Positions 8,841-17,955 of a stretch of 64,000 nucleotides of DNA are shown piece after piece. Position 1 is the first letter of the stretch. Each line of letters opens with the position of its first letter. The stretch comes from Terrisporobacter mayombei (lineage in GTDB: Bacteria > Bacillota > Clostridia > Peptostreptococcales > Peptostreptococcaceae): the NCBI RefSeq assembly GCF_020748465.1, contig NZ_JAHZMP010000002.1, forward strand, positions 434,001-498,000. Direction: 5' to 3'. The notes below the pieces were generated by a model. The model saw only the letters and a program-made list of their open reading frames with translations. It was not told the DNA's origin and ran no database searches. The position numbers were made by a program, and so were the translations under genes.

Positions 8841-8894
8841 AAAAAGAGTTAATGCAAAGAAATATATTAATTTCAATACTTTAACTCTTTTTCT
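8841..8894. terminator. Bidirectional terminator between convergent genes
   Basis: AAAAAGAGTTAA and TTAACTCTTTTT pair around a 29-nt loop, serving both flanking genes. Confidence 0.75.
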
Positions 8895-8917
8895 ATGTAC
8901 TATTTTAAGTTGAAACT

Positions 8918-9328
8918 TTAAGACCAATTGGATTCACTAGTTTTTTTGAAAAATAATAAATCTAAAAAATTAAATCCAAATGAACCACCAAAAGATATTG
9001 CTACAATATTAAATAGATCAATATTATCAGGTTTAAAAAATATTGATAATAGACCTAAGAATAAAAAATAGCATACAAAACCTTTTACAAATTTAATAAT
9101 TCTGCCTTTTAAATCTCTCTTATTTAAATTTTTAAGTTGTATAAGAGTTGCTATAAGCATACAAACTAAAAACAATAAAAAGCTTATAAAGTATATAGAA
9201 AGGAATTTCTGAATAATTTCATTATTAATTTTGTTATCAAAAATGTAAACTAAAATCAATAGAATAGTCAATGCTACTATTACCCCCAAGAAAATTCTAT
9301 TAAATTTAACTAATTTATCATTTGCCAT
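8918..9328 (-). CDS. Hypothetical membrane protein, four helices
   Basis: 136 residues with four hydrophobic segments (about 10-30, 42-62, 80-97 and 104-122) separated by short basic loops. The ATG follows AGGGGGT 5 bases upstream. I do not recognise the family. It lies between the aldehyde dehydrogenase stop and a 33-bp copy of that gene's 3' end, so this gene with its flanks looks like an insertion. Monocistronic, convergent to the dehydrogenase. Confidence 0.6.
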   Translation of the reverse strand: MANDKLVKFNRIFLGVIVALTILLILVYIFDNKINNEIIQKFLSIYFISFLLFLVCMLIATLIQLKNLNKRDLKGRIIKFVKGFVCYFLFLGLLSIFFKPDNIDLFNIVAISFGGSFGFNFLDLLFFKKTSESNWS

Positions 9329-9424
9329 GGTTACCCCCTAATATTGTGCACTTTTATATAACAATATCATAATTAGTAATAACTGACAAACTCACATTAA
9401 AATATATCTAGAAAAAGTGTTTAG

Positions 9425-9461
9425 TAGGAAAAGGTAAACCTAATAAAAAAATAATGAAGTG
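9425..9461 (+). repeat. Second copy of aldehyde dehydrogenase 3' end
   Basis: The segment matches 8797-8833 over about 33 bp with one deleted base (AAAGGTAAACCTAA then a shorter T/A run then ATAATGAAGT). Direct orientation, 628 bp apart. It is the scar of a tandem duplication or insertion. Confidence 0.75.
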
Positions 9462-9663
9462 ATTTTTACTAATAAAATACTTATTAAATATAAAAACTTT
9501 ACAAAAAGCCTTAAAAGTGTTGGAATTTAGGGAGGAATAGAAAAATATAACGAAAAAGATAAAAAATTTTTAAAAAATGTTTTAAAAAAATTAAAAAATA
9601 TATCAAAATTTATCAAATTATGCTATAATGAAAAACGATTAAAAAAGAAAGGAAATAATTGAT

Positions 9664-11589
9664 ATGAATAAGAAATTATCAAAAGAGGCTTATGGCGGTG
9701 TTCATGGTAAAGATTATGTACCATATATAAACGATAAGTCAAAAAAAGGTACTAACCTTGCAGTATTAGTAATTGGTATTATATTATCAGCACTATTTGC
9801 AGCATCTACAGCTTACTCTGGTATGAAATCGGGGTTAACGGTTGCAGCAGGAATTCCTGGAGCTATTATAGGTTCAATGCTTATAGGAGTATTCGCTAAG
9901 TCAAAAGGTATACTTGGGAAAAACATAATCCAAGGTATGTCAAGTGGTGGAGAATCAATAGCAAGTGGTATGATTTTTGTATTACCAGCAGTTATCCTTA
10001 TAGGAAGTCAAATGACATTCTTAGAAGGAGTAATAGTAGGTGTAGGAGGATGTTTATTCGGTATAGGATGTTCATCATTAGTTTACAACTACTTAATAGT
10101 AGAAGAACATGGAAAACTTATGTATCCAGAGTCAATGGCGATATCTGAAACTCTTGTTGCGTCTGAAGGTGGCGGAGATGCTATCAAGTTCATGGGAATA
10201 GGTTTTGGAATAAGTGGTATTATAAATGTTTTAACAGGATCATTCTTAAACGTAGTTAACAACACTATGACATTCTTAGGAAGTAAGTTCTACAAGTGGA
10301 AGTTCTCTATGGAAGTAAACCCACTATTATTAGGTATAGGATTCATAGTTGGATTAGAAGTATCTTTAACAATGTTTGCTGGTTCTATATTATCTAACTT
10401 TGGTATAGCTCCATTAATCGGTTACTTCACTGATATGGCTGCTAACAACATGAATGCATGGAATGATGCATCAGTAGCTATAAGCCAAATGGACGTAAAT
10501 GCAATATCTGGAAGTTATGTTAAATACATAGGTGCAGGTATGATGCTTTGTGGTGGTATAATAGGAGCAATAAAACTTATACCAACAATAGTTGTTTCTG
10601 TAAAAGAAACTTTAAATGCAAGATCTGCAAAAGACGGAAGTTCTGAAGGTAGTTCAGGTGAAATGTTAATACTTATAGCTAGTATCGTTATAGCATTTGT
10701 AGCTGCATTCATGATATCTGGAAGTGTAAAAATGGCAATAGTCGGAGCAATAGTTTCTCTAATATTATCATTATTATTCGTAATAGTTGCAGGTCGTTTA
10801 ACTGGTACAATAGGAACATCTAACCTTCCAGTATCAGGAATGACAATAGCTTCATTAGTTATATTAACATTAGTATTCGTTATAATGGGATGGACTAGCA
10901 ATGCTGATAATAAATCGTTATTATTATTTGCAGCATTCATGGTTGTTGCAATATCAACAGCTGGAGGATATACTCAATCTCAAAAAGTTACTTATGTAAT
11001 AGGTGGAAATAAGAAAGAAATGCAAAACTACTTCGCAATAGCTTCTGTAGTAGGTGTTATTGTTGTTACAGGAACAATAATGTTACTTGCTGACCAATTA
11101 GCTGTTACTGGAGCAGATGCACAATTTGCCCTACCTCAAGCTAACTTAATGTCTACATTAACTTCTGGTATAATGTCAGGAAATTTACCATGGGTTATGA
11201 TAATAGCTGGTGTAGTTATGGCGTTATTCTTATTCTTATTAAACTTACCAATAATGACTATAGCTATAGGATTCTACTTACCAATATCAACAACTTCAAT
11301 AATATTAGTTGGAGCATTAATCCGTGTATTAGTTGAAAAAATGTGTAAAGAGACTGCTGAGAGAGAAGCTAGAGTTTCAAACGGTATAAGTTTATCATCA
11401 GGATTAGTTGCTGGTGGATCTATAATAGGTCTAATCGGTATAATCTTACAGGTATCTGGAGTTATAACTCCTAAAGTTCCAACTGGATTTGCAGCTGGAA
11501 ACATGATGGCAGTAGTAATATTAGTTCTATTAGTAATAGCTACAACTGTGCCAATAATGGTATCTAAAATTAAGAAAAATGAAAACTAA
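9664..11589 (+). CDS. OPT family oligopeptide transporter
   Basis: 641 residues with about 16 membrane helices throughout. The N-terminal SALFAASTAYSGMKSGLTVAA region and the NLMSTLTSGIMSG and LNLPIMTIAIGFYLP segments match the bacterial OPT family, which imports small peptides or metal chelates with protons. The start is ATG 9664 with AAAGAAAGGAA upstream; a TATAAT lies near 9632. The codon use is smoother and less extreme than neighbours, typical of a well-expressed gene. The stop overlaps the next gene by 11 bp, so both are translated together. Confidence 0.93.
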   Translation: MNKKLSKEAYGGVHGKDYVPYINDKSKKGTNLAVLVIGIILSALFAASTAYSGMKSGLTVAAGIPGAIIGSMLIGVFAKSKGILGKNIIQGMSSGGESIASGMIFVLPAVILIGSQMTFLEGVIVGVGGCLFGIGCSSLVYNYLIVEEHGKLMYPESMAISETLVASEGGGDAIKFMGIGFGISGIINVLTGSFLNVVNNTMTFLGSKFYKWKFSMEVNPLLLGIGFIVGLEVSLTMFAGSILSNFGIAPLIGYFTDMAANNMNAWNDASVAISQMDVNAISGSYVKYIGAGMMLCGGIIGAIKLIPTIVVSVKETLNARSAKDGSSEGSSGEMLILIASIVIAFVAAFMISGSVKMAIVGAIVSLILSLLFVIVAGRLTGTIGTSNLPVSGMTIASLVILTLVFVIMGWTSNADNKSLLLFAAFMVVAISTAGGYTQSQKVTYVIGGNKKEMQNYFAIASVVGVIVVTGTIMLLADQLAVTGADAQFALPQANLMSTLTSGIMSGNLPWVMIIAGVVMALFLFLLNLPIMTIAIGFYLPISTTSIILVGALIRVLVEKMCKETAEREARVSNGISLSSGLVAGGSIIGLIGIILQVSGVITPKVPTGFAAGNMMAVVILVLLVIATTVPIMVSKIKKNEN

Positions 11590-11926
11590 TCAAGAAGTTT
11601 TAGATATTGTTTATAAAATTTGCGATAATATAGAGTATGATATAAATGAAGATAAAGTAGTTACTATACTTGAGAAACAAGAGCATAAGATTCAGAAGTT
11701 TTTTAGAAAACTAAAATTTAAAATTCCTACTTATAAAAAAATTGAACTAGATGAATACAGTAGTGCAGTATTTTTAGAAATTGACGGTGAAAAAACTGTT
11801 GAGGAAGTGGGAAAAAAACTTGAGCTTAAGTTTGGAGAAAAAGTAAATCCACTTTATGAAAGGTTATTACTTTTCCTAAATCATATAGAAGTAAATTGCA
11901 AATATATAGAAAAAACTAATAGCTAA
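11579..11926 (+). CDS. PqqD-like protein coupled to OPT transporter
   Basis: 115 residues. The C-terminal half (about 55-110: LDEYSSAVFLEIDGEKTVEE through FLNHIEV) matches the PqqD winged-helix fold, which in RiPP systems recognises leader peptides. No radical-SAM or RiPP precursor gene is adjacent. The ATG overlaps the transporter stop by 11 bp. As PqqD folds bind peptides, a role in peptide uptake or its control is possible, but this is inference. Confidence 0.8.
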   Translation: MKTNQEVLDIVYKICDNIEYDINEDKVVTILEKQEHKIQKFFRKLKFKIPTYKKIELDEYSSAVFLEIDGEKTVEEVGKKLELKFGEKVNPLYERLLLFLNHIEVNCKYIEKTNS

Positions 11927-11985
11927 TTAAAGAACTTAAATATTAGATATTGACATAAATAGGTATAAACTATATTCAAAATTAA

Positions 11986-12026
11986 GGCCTATGGAGCAAA
12001 GTTATATGTTCCATAGGTCATTTTTA
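11986..12026 (+). terminator. Terminator, dispersed family T1 copy 1
   Basis: GGCCTATGGAGCA pairs with TGTTCCATAGGTC, then T-run. Nearly the same hairpin with the same loop occurs at 30372-30412 and a variant at 34453-34497. The rest of 11927-12278 is AT-rich with no gene I can support. Confidence 0.85.
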
Positions 12027-12278
12027 TTGTGAGAATATTTCCATATTTTATCATTTTAATATACTATTTTAAATATAAAAGATAAAGAAGAAACAAAAAG
12101 TTACAAAATATATTGACGACTTTTAATGATAAAAAATAAGGGTATAATAAACATGACAAAAAGATTTTGGAAGTAAAAATTAATAGAATTTTAGAGATTA
12201 AACATTAAATAGACACTACAAAAATATAAAGTATCTGTTAATCAAAAGAAAAAATATAAAACGAAGGGAGAAATGAGT

Positions 12279-12488
12279 ATGAGAAAAATAAAAGAAGGTA
12301 ATGTAATATATCTTATACAAAAGGATAAAAATACAATGGATTTGAGATGCAGCGAGTGCGGTGTTGTTAAAAATGAGTTAGATATTGAAGTAGAGATTGA
12401 TAAGGTAAGTAATAGAAAGGTATACAAATGTGAATGCGGTTGCAAAACATTTACACCACAAATAGATATAGAAGAATACTACATATAA
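12279..12488 (+). CDS. Small zinc-ribbon-like protein
   Basis: 69 residues from ATG 12279, 8 bases after GGGAG; an ATG at 12273 is only 2 bases from the site and was rejected. Two cysteine pairs, CSEC near residue 25 and CECGC near residue 54, suggest a zinc ribbon. The remainder is acidic with a KVSNRKVYK strand. No partner gene is evident. Function unknown; similar small proteins are often nucleic-acid or metal binding. Confidence 0.65.
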   Translation: MRKIKEGNVIYLIQKDKNTMDLRCSECGVVKNELDIEVEIDKVSNRKVYKCECGCKTFTPQIDIEEYYI

Positions 12489-12551
12489 TCACCAAATATC
12501 TATAAAAAGGAAGGGATTAAATGAGTAAAACCTACGAAAGGTTAGAATAAT

Positions 12552-12585
12552 AAATGCACCTACAAGAAAATGTGGGTGCATTTTT
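12552..12585 (+). terminator. Terminator after zinc-ribbon gene
   Basis: AAATGCACC pairs with GGGTGCATTT, then T-run. A nine-codon ORF with an AAGGAAGGG site (12521-12550) sits just before it. Confidence 0.8.
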
Positions 12586-12689
12586 ATGTTTTAACTGATT
12601 GACAAAAAAGTTAATAAATGAGATATAATTTAATATAAGTAATTGGAGATTAATATGTTGTAAAATTAAATTATGGAGATCAGATTATT

Positions 12690-13070
12690 ATGAAAAAAAG
12701 AATAGTATATTTTACAATTACAGTAGCAGTAATGTTAGTGGGTTTGTTATCAAGAAAATTTATGTTTATATTTCCAACTAGCATTGCTCCATTTGTAGGA
12801 GACATGTTATGGGCTATGATGGTTTACTTTGGTTTTAGGTTCTTGTTTCCCAAGTTAGATCTTTTAAAAAACTTCAATATAGCACTTATTTTTTCTTTTG
12901 CCATAGAGATAAGCCAGTTATATCAGGCTGACTGGATAAATGCTATACGAAAAACTACTATTGGAGCCTTAGTACTTGGGCATGGTTTCTTATGGATGGA
13001 CTTAATAAGCTATTTTATAGGGATTACAATTGCTGTAATAATAGATAGATTTTTAAATTATACTAAGTAA
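12690..13070 (+). CDS. DUF2809 family membrane protein
   Basis: 126 residues with four hydrophobic segments. The conserved core FAIEISQLYQADWINAIRKT followed by GHGFLWMDLISY is diagnostic for DUF2809 (VanZ-like topology). Function unknown. The start ATG 12690 follows ATGGAGATCAG. A damaged second copy with a similar upstream region lies at 34082-34358, so the gene was duplicated in this chromosome. Confidence 0.85.
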   Translation: MKKRIVYFTITVAVMLVGLLSRKFMFIFPTSIAPFVGDMLWAMMVYFGFRFLFPKLDLLKNFNIALIFSFAIEISQLYQADWINAIRKTTIGALVLGHGFLWMDLISYFIGITIAVIIDRFLNYTK

Positions 13071-13075
13071 GTGAG

Positions 13076-13107
13076 AGGGGGTGTACAAAAATGTGTACCC
13101 CATTTTA
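13076..13107 (+). terminator. Weak terminator hairpin
   Basis: GGGGTGTACA pairs with TGTGTACCCC, but only four T follow. Confidence 0.5.
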
Positions 13108-13278
13108 GATTTTTAACAATTCCTCCTAAGTAAGTATTTCACTTAATATTATATGTTAATATATTTAAAACCTATTGGAATATATTAATAGTTGGTATAA
13201 CTTGATATGAGGTCAGAATTTGAGTTATTATAATATAAACAAAAGTTAATTAAATGAGAGCTATAAAAGGAGATATAT

Positions 13279-13854
13279 ATGGGGAAATCATGGAGTGGGT
13301 TAAAAAAAGGATTAGAAGAAGAGTTTTTGTGTGAAAGTTTGAGAGGTCGTGTTCATTATTTTTTGACACATTATCGTGACGCACATGATGACTACGGAAG
13401 GTTTTGTGTTAGGGTTGATAAAAATGAATATGCTAAAGCAAATCCATTTGCATACTATGTAAAGGGATATTACAAATTAGAATGTAGGACCAAAGTAGAG
13501 CTTGATGTGCCAGATAGAGAATGGACTGGTGATGAATATTTATATGAAGAAGAAAACAAAGTTATTGAAGATAAAATCATAGATATGTCAATAAATAATG
13601 GTGATTTTGATATTTGCGATGTTACTGAAGCAATTAGAGAGTATAAAGGATTACCTATTGAAAAAAGTATTGCATCTGAAAATCCAATTATTAGAATGTT
13701 CGCTATAATGGATAGACGTATAGGTAAAAGAACACTTAGAAAATTAGCAGATCAAGTAGACATACAGCCAGATTGGCTACAGTTCTTTTATAAACTACGT
13801 TTAGATTCTGAAAAAAAATATTCTTCAGAGATTATATTTGAAGAAAATAGATAA
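13279..13854 (+). CDS. SF0329-family-like protein of unknown function
   Basis: 191 residues. The opening SWSGLKKGLEEEFLCESLRGRV followed by a YF.THYRDAHDDYGR pattern matches, from memory, small cytoplasmic proteins annotated as SF0329 family. Acidic middle, no membrane helix, no signal. The AAGGAG site is 6 bases before ATG. The C-terminal third (RRIGKRTLRKLADQVDIQPDWLQFFYKLRL) is helical. Function unknown. Monocistronic in AT-rich surroundings. Confidence 0.55.
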   Translation: MGKSWSGLKKGLEEEFLCESLRGRVHYFLTHYRDAHDDYGRFCVRVDKNEYAKANPFAYYVKGYYKLECRTKVELDVPDREWTGDEYLYEEENKVIEDKIIDMSINNGDFDICDVTEAIREYKGLPIEKSIASENPIIRMFAIMDRRIGKRTLRKLADQVDIQPDWLQFFYKLRLDSEKKYSSEIIFEENR

Positions 13855-13926
13855 TTTAAATTAAACAGACTTATTTTACTTTTAGACCAATTAATATGAT
13901 CATATTTATATCAAGGTGGTGGGAGC

Positions 13927-14424
13927 ATTATTTATTTTGAATTTAATGGTTTTTATATAAACTTAATTGAGAGTAAAGATTTAAATAATATTGTAAGAAT
14001 ATATAACTCAAATAAGCTCTTTTTAAAAAGTCACATAGGTAAAGAAAGTATAAATACAAAATGGGTACGTGATGAATTAAAGATAATGAAAAATGAAGGG
14101 TTTTACTCATGTAAAATTGTTCAAAAAAATTCAAATGAAATAGTAGGTATAATTGATTTTAAAGTAGATAAAGAAACATATTTATCACTGCTTATGATTA
14201 ATAGTAATCTTAAAGGCCAAGGTATAGGAATAAAGGTATATGAATTATTTGAAATGCACATAAAGTCAAGCAATAGTACTAGCTTAAGAATTGATGTTGT
14301 TACAAATTATGATAAACGTGTTCTTGATTTTTGGATAAAAAATGGTTTTAAAAGTATAGAAAATATAACCTTAAACTGGAATAAAAAATTATTACCTGCT
14401 GTTGTTATGAAAAAAAATTTATAG
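13927..14424 (+). CDS. GNAT-family acetyltransferase with apparent ATT start
   Basis: An internal ATG (14086) gives only 112 residues, but the frame stays open back to 13900 and codes for a full GNAT N-terminus. AGGTGG(TGGG) lies 7-8 bases before two ATT codons (13927 and 13930), with no ATG, GTG or TTG between. Starting there gives 165 residues, the normal GNAT size. The acetyl-CoA loop is in SNLKGQGIG and the C-terminal strand-helix is DFWIKNGFKSIENI. Either ATT is used as start (as in infC) or an ATG was lost and the gene is dying. Substrate unknown. Confidence 0.6.
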   Translation: MIYFEFNGFYINLIESKDLNNIVRIYNSNKLFLKSHIGKESINTKWVRDELKIMKNEGFYSCKIVQKNSNEIVGIIDFKVDKETYLSLLMINSNLKGQGIGIKVYELFEMHIKSSNSTSLRIDVVTNYDKRVLDFWIKNGFKSIENITLNWNKKLLPAVVMKKNL

Positions 14425-14536
14425 CAAATTTATACTGTTGAAAAATATATTTCCAAGAACTTGGCATTATGTTTCAAACAACAGATTGTTTAGAAGTTAT
14501 GCATATGTTATTATAATTGATAATTAAAATAATACG

Positions 14537-14632
14537 ATGCTTATTCTTATCCCCGGGTAAGAGTATTAAAAAGCACTGTGTCTTTTCCCACAAGGGCCTT
14601 TTTAAGGAGGGATTAGGCTGGGTGCTTTTATG
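14537..14632 (+). ncRNA. Candidate structured leader RNA
   Basis: A locally GC-richer stretch before the ElaA-like gene. ATTCTTA/TAAGAGT form a hairpin around TCCCCGGG (14543-14566). AAAAGCAC (14569-14576) pairs perfectly with GTGCTTTT (14622-14629), enclosing CCTTTTTAAGG and GGGCC segments. The second hairpin ends in a T-rich run and could act as an attenuator. It matches no riboswitch class that I know. Confidence 0.35.
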
Positions 14633-14675
14633 TTTTTATAGGGAGTTTAAGTAGAATGTAGATGGAGGTAAATTT

Positions 14676-15119
14676 ATGAATTGGAAGATTAAAAAATTTA
14701 ACGAACTTAATATAGAAGAGATATACAAAATTTTAGCATTAAGAAATGAAGTATTTATTGTAGAACAAGAATGTCCCTATTTAGACTGTGATGATAAAGA
14801 TTTAAATTCCTATCATTTATTCTCGAAAGAAAATGGAGAAATAGTATCATACTTGAGAATTTTAGAAAAAGGAGTTTCTTACGATGAAATATCAATAGGA
14901 AGAGTAGCTGTTAAGAAAAGTTATCGTGGAAAAGGAATCTCAAGAAAAATGATGCAAAATGCTATTGAATTTATAGAAAATAATTTGTCTGAGGATACTA
15001 TAAAAATTCAGCCACAAGCATATTTACTTGATTTTTATAGCAGTCTTGGGTTTAAAGCTGTTTCAGAGGAATATTTAGAAGATAACATTCCACATATAGA
15101 TATGATATATAAAAAATAA
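14676..15119 (+). CDS. ElaA-type GNAT acetyltransferase
   Basis: 147 residues. The signature LRNEVFIVEQECPYLDCDDKD is typical of ElaA, and the acetyl-CoA loop is VAVKKSYRGKGISRKMM. The C-terminal QPQAYLLDFYSSLGFKAVSE completes the GNAT fold. ATG follows TGGAGG 7 bases upstream. ElaA proteins are poorly characterised N-acetyltransferases. The preceding leader (14537-14632) may regulate it. Confidence 0.88.
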   Translation: MNWKIKKFNELNIEEIYKILALRNEVFIVEQECPYLDCDDKDLNSYHLFSKENGEIVSYLRILEKGVSYDEISIGRVAVKKSYRGKGISRKMMQNAIEFIENNLSEDTIKIQPQAYLLDFYSSLGFKAVSEEYLEDNIPHIDMIYKK

Positions 15120-15254
15120 ATATAAAATTGCTTAGGAAATTTAAATTAAAGTTGATATATATGATAAAAATAATGTAGAATTTTAAGTAGGATTAAAAGA
15201 AAGGGCATTATAAAATAAATAATTATTAACTTTATTTAAAAAGGGGAAGTTATT

Positions 15255-16133
15255 ATGAAGTTTTTTACAAAAGAATATCAAAGGGACATGGGAAGAACTG
15301 ACATACATATGTTAATGAGAGTTACAAAAAAAGCAGAAAAATTCGATGAAAAATACTACCAAGATTTATACAAAAAAGAATTGAAAAACTTCTTACAAGA
15401 GCAAAAAGAAATATGCGAAATGACAGAAGAAGATGAATTTGACGAAACAGATTGGAATGAAATTTCTGTTATGGATGAAGAAGGTAATATGGTAAGTGTC
15501 AGTGAATTTATGTTACAAGAGGAAGTAGAAGAACTTAGAAATAACATACTAGAAGAAGAAAGAGAAGCAGCAGAAAACTTTGAAATGGAAGAATATGATG
15601 AGGTAAAATTGACAAGTGAATTTGCCCAAAGTCATAAGTATGAAATAGAATTTTTAAAAAACAATTTGCCAAAAGATATTTTAGATGATGTGGCAGATAT
15701 AAGAGTCTTGGCTCTTAATAAGGCATCAAAAAATATTAAAAAAAGAATAGAAAAATATTGCAAAGAAAATGAAAAAACAACAGAAAAAGTAATGAAGGAT
15801 TACTTTAATTACTTTAAAAAGGTAGAAAAACAAATTCCACAAAAAATCTTAGACAATTATGATTTTCATGACTGTGAGATTTTAAGTGTGAAAAAAGTTG
15901 GAGATGATATTGTCTTTGATCTTGATAATAGTGGTGGCTTTACAGATATAAATAAGATAATTTATAGAAATGGCCAGATTATAGAAAATAATTTGGAGGA
16001 AAATTCATACTGGATTTACGATGAAATATATAAGATAGATGATTTATATGAGTTTCACATAGGGATAAGCAGCAACAATGAGTATGAGTACGATTATATA
16101 ACTTTGAGGGCAAGTGATGTGGATTTTGAGTAA
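15255..16133 (+). CDS. DUF4085 family protein
   Basis: 292 residues, soluble and very acidic. The start MKFFTKEYQRDMGRT and the repeated charged helices up to about residue 200 match DUF4085 as I remember it. The C-terminal part has a DFHDCEILSVKK element, as in proteins with a small beta domain of the DUF2262/Imm type. AAAAGGGGAAG precedes ATG. Function unknown; DUF4085 genes are single genes in many Firmicutes. Confidence 0.75.
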   Translation: MKFFTKEYQRDMGRTDIHMLMRVTKKAEKFDEKYYQDLYKKELKNFLQEQKEICEMTEEDEFDETDWNEISVMDEEGNMVSVSEFMLQEEVEELRNNILEEEREAAENFEMEEYDEVKLTSEFAQSHKYEIEFLKNNLPKDILDDVADIRVLALNKASKNIKKRIEKYCKENEKTTEKVMKDYFNYFKKVEKQIPQKILDNYDFHDCEILSVKKVGDDIVFDLDNSGGFTDINKIIYRNGQIIENNLEENSYWIYDEIYKIDDLYEFHIGISSNNEYEYDYITLRASDVDFE

Positions 16134-16213
16134 ATTATTGTAAAAACCAACATTTTAAGATATAAATATTTGGTGAGAAGATATTACTAATATAAATTTG
16201 TGAGGTGGAAAAG

Positions 16214-16510
16214 ATGGCTTCAAGTAGAGAGTATTTGGATTTTATTTTAGAACAATTATCTGATTTAGAAGAAATTTCATATAGAGCTATGATGGGAGAA
16301 TTTATTATTTATTACCGTGGTAAAATTGTAGGTGGTATCTATGACGATAGATTACTTGTAAAACCTATTGATTCAGCAAAATCACTTATGCCCACAGCTT
16401 CTTATGAAGGGGCAAAGAAAATGCTGCTTGTTAATGATGTGGATAGCAAAAACTTTTTGACAAGGTTGTTTGATTCTATGTATGATGGACTGCCAGCACC
16501 AAAAAAATAG
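16214..16510 (+). CDS. TfoX/Sxy N-terminal domain protein
   Basis: 98 residues from ATG 16214, 6 bases after GAGGTGG; the longer GTG start at 16205 overlaps the ribosome site and was rejected. The fold is the TfoX_N domain: YRAMMGEFIIYYRGKIVGGI with a following DDRLLVKP strand. TfoX_N proteins in Firmicutes lack the competence-activating C-terminal domain, so regulation of competence is not implied. Function unclear. Confidence 0.8.
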   Translation: MASSREYLDFILEQLSDLEEISYRAMMGEFIIYYRGKIVGGIYDDRLLVKPIDSAKSLMPTASYEGAKKMLLVNDVDSKNFLTRLFDSMYDGLPAPKK

Positions 16511-16578
16511 CTGTTTTAATGTACATGTGCAAAGTTGTTGTAGGTTCAGCTATAATAATTTTAATGAAATTATAAATT

Positions 16579-16624
16579 AAAAAGATATAGAATTAGTATA
16601 ATACTAAGCCCTATATCTTTTTTA
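16579..16624 (+). terminator. Terminator, dispersed family T2 copy 1
   Basis: AAAAAGATATAG pairs with CTATATCTTTTT; loop holds AGTATAATACTA. A sister copy is at 30094-30138. Confidence 0.85.
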
Positions 16625-16732
16625 CTTGATTTTCAATAAAATATATTGTAATATTAGCTAGAAAAACAATATACAAAATTAAGGAACGTATTGGTAACAC
16701 GCTAATAGCCTATTAGCAAAAGGAGATTTACA

Positions 16733-17878
16733 ATGAAAATAGAAAAAAATATGTTTATAAAAATAGGACTTTCAGTAATAGCTCTATTTCTTATGATTTA
16801 TTACTGGAAAAATATTTCGGCAGGAGTAAGGACGTTTATAGCAGTAGCCAACCCTCTAATAATTGGTTGTATGATTGCTTATATTTTAAATATTATCATG
16901 AAGTTTTACGAGAAAATATTATTTGAAAAATGTAAAAGTGAAAGAGTACTTAAGTTTAAAAGAACAATATCAATACTTTTATCATTTGGTAGCGTTGTGA
17001 TTATATTTATATTAATAGCAAGGTTAATAATACCTGAGTTAAAATCATCTATTGAAGTGCTTGTTTCTAGTATTCCACCTTTTATAGATCACATGGTTAA
17101 TTTATTAAATTCTAATCCTAACATACAAAACTTGTTGCCTAAAGATATAACCAATTTTAATATGGATATGATAAACTGGAAAGAAATAATTGATAATGGT
17201 TTTAAGTGGTTTACTTCTGGAGCAGGAACTGTTATAGAATATGTGACTGGTTTCTTCTCAGTAGTATTTAATTTTGTAGTAGGTTTAATATTTGCCATTT
17301 ATATATTAGGTGGAAAAGAAAAATTAAGTAATCAATTTACTAGATTAATAAACACATACACAAGTCCTAAAATAAGTGAAAGAACATTTTATGTGTTAAG
17401 AGTGATTGATCAGAGTTTCCATAACTTTATAGTTGGACAATGTACAGAAGCTTTGATACTTGGAACACTTTGTACAGTAGGAATGTTTATTTTAAAATTC
17501 CCATATGCACTTATGGTAGGGGTTCTTATAGGATGTACAGCGTTGATCCCTATAGCTGGAGCTTATATTGGTGCAATTGTTGGATTTATTATGATTTTCA
17601 CAGTGTCACCAACGAAGGCAATGTTATTTTTAGTGTTTATAGTTGTGTTACAACAATTAGAAAATCAATTTATTTATCCAAAGGTGGTAGGTTCTTCTAT
17701 TGGACTTCCTGGTATGTGGGTATTTGCAGCCGTTATGATAGGTGGAGGATTGTTTGGAATTCAAGGTATTATATTTGGAATTCCTACAATATCTGTTGTT
17801 TATCAATTGTTGAAAAAAGATTTGAATAAAAGAGAAGGAATGAATACTTCTTTGGAATCAGAACAATTATCTATATAA
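16733..17878 (+). CDS. AI-2E family (PerM/YtvI-like) membrane permease
   Basis: 381 residues with paired helices at the N-terminus (about 8-50), a long soluble segment (about 100-150), and a C-terminal membrane bundle. The conserved QNQFIYPKVVG-type motif appears as QLENQFIYPKVVGSSIGLPG and marks the AI-2E exporter-like family. Members may export small molecules or act in sodium/proton exchange; the substrate is unknown. AAAGGAG is 7 bases before ATG. Own terminator follows. Confidence 0.9.
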   Translation: MKIEKNMFIKIGLSVIALFLMIYYWKNISAGVRTFIAVANPLIIGCMIAYILNIIMKFYEKILFEKCKSERVLKFKRTISILLSFGSVVIIFILIARLIIPELKSSIEVLVSSIPPFIDHMVNLLNSNPNIQNLLPKDITNFNMDMINWKEIIDNGFKWFTSGAGTVIEYVTGFFSVVFNFVVGLIFAIYILGGKEKLSNQFTRLINTYTSPKISERTFYVLRVIDQSFHNFIVGQCTEALILGTLCTVGMFILKFPYALMVGVLIGCTALIPIAGAYIGAIVGFIMIFTVSPTKAMLFLVFIVVLQQLENQFIYPKVVGSSIGLPGMWVFAAVMIGGGLFGIQGIIFGIPTISVVYQLLKKDLNKREGMNTSLESEQLSI

Positions 17879-17924
17879 AAAATACAATCAAAAGAGTATT
17901 TTACTATAATATAAGTATAAAAAC

Positions 17925-17955
17925 AAAAAGGTTGCTTTTCGAAGCAACTTTTTAA
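17925..17955 (+). terminator. Terminator after permease
   Basis: AAAAAGGTTGCTT pairs with AAGCAACTTTTT with a TTCG loop. Confidence 0.95.

Noticed and set aside
12521..12550. Nine-codon ORF with a good ribosome site before a terminator
   Set aside because: Could be a leader peptide, but no regulatory codon run or alternative hairpin was seen.
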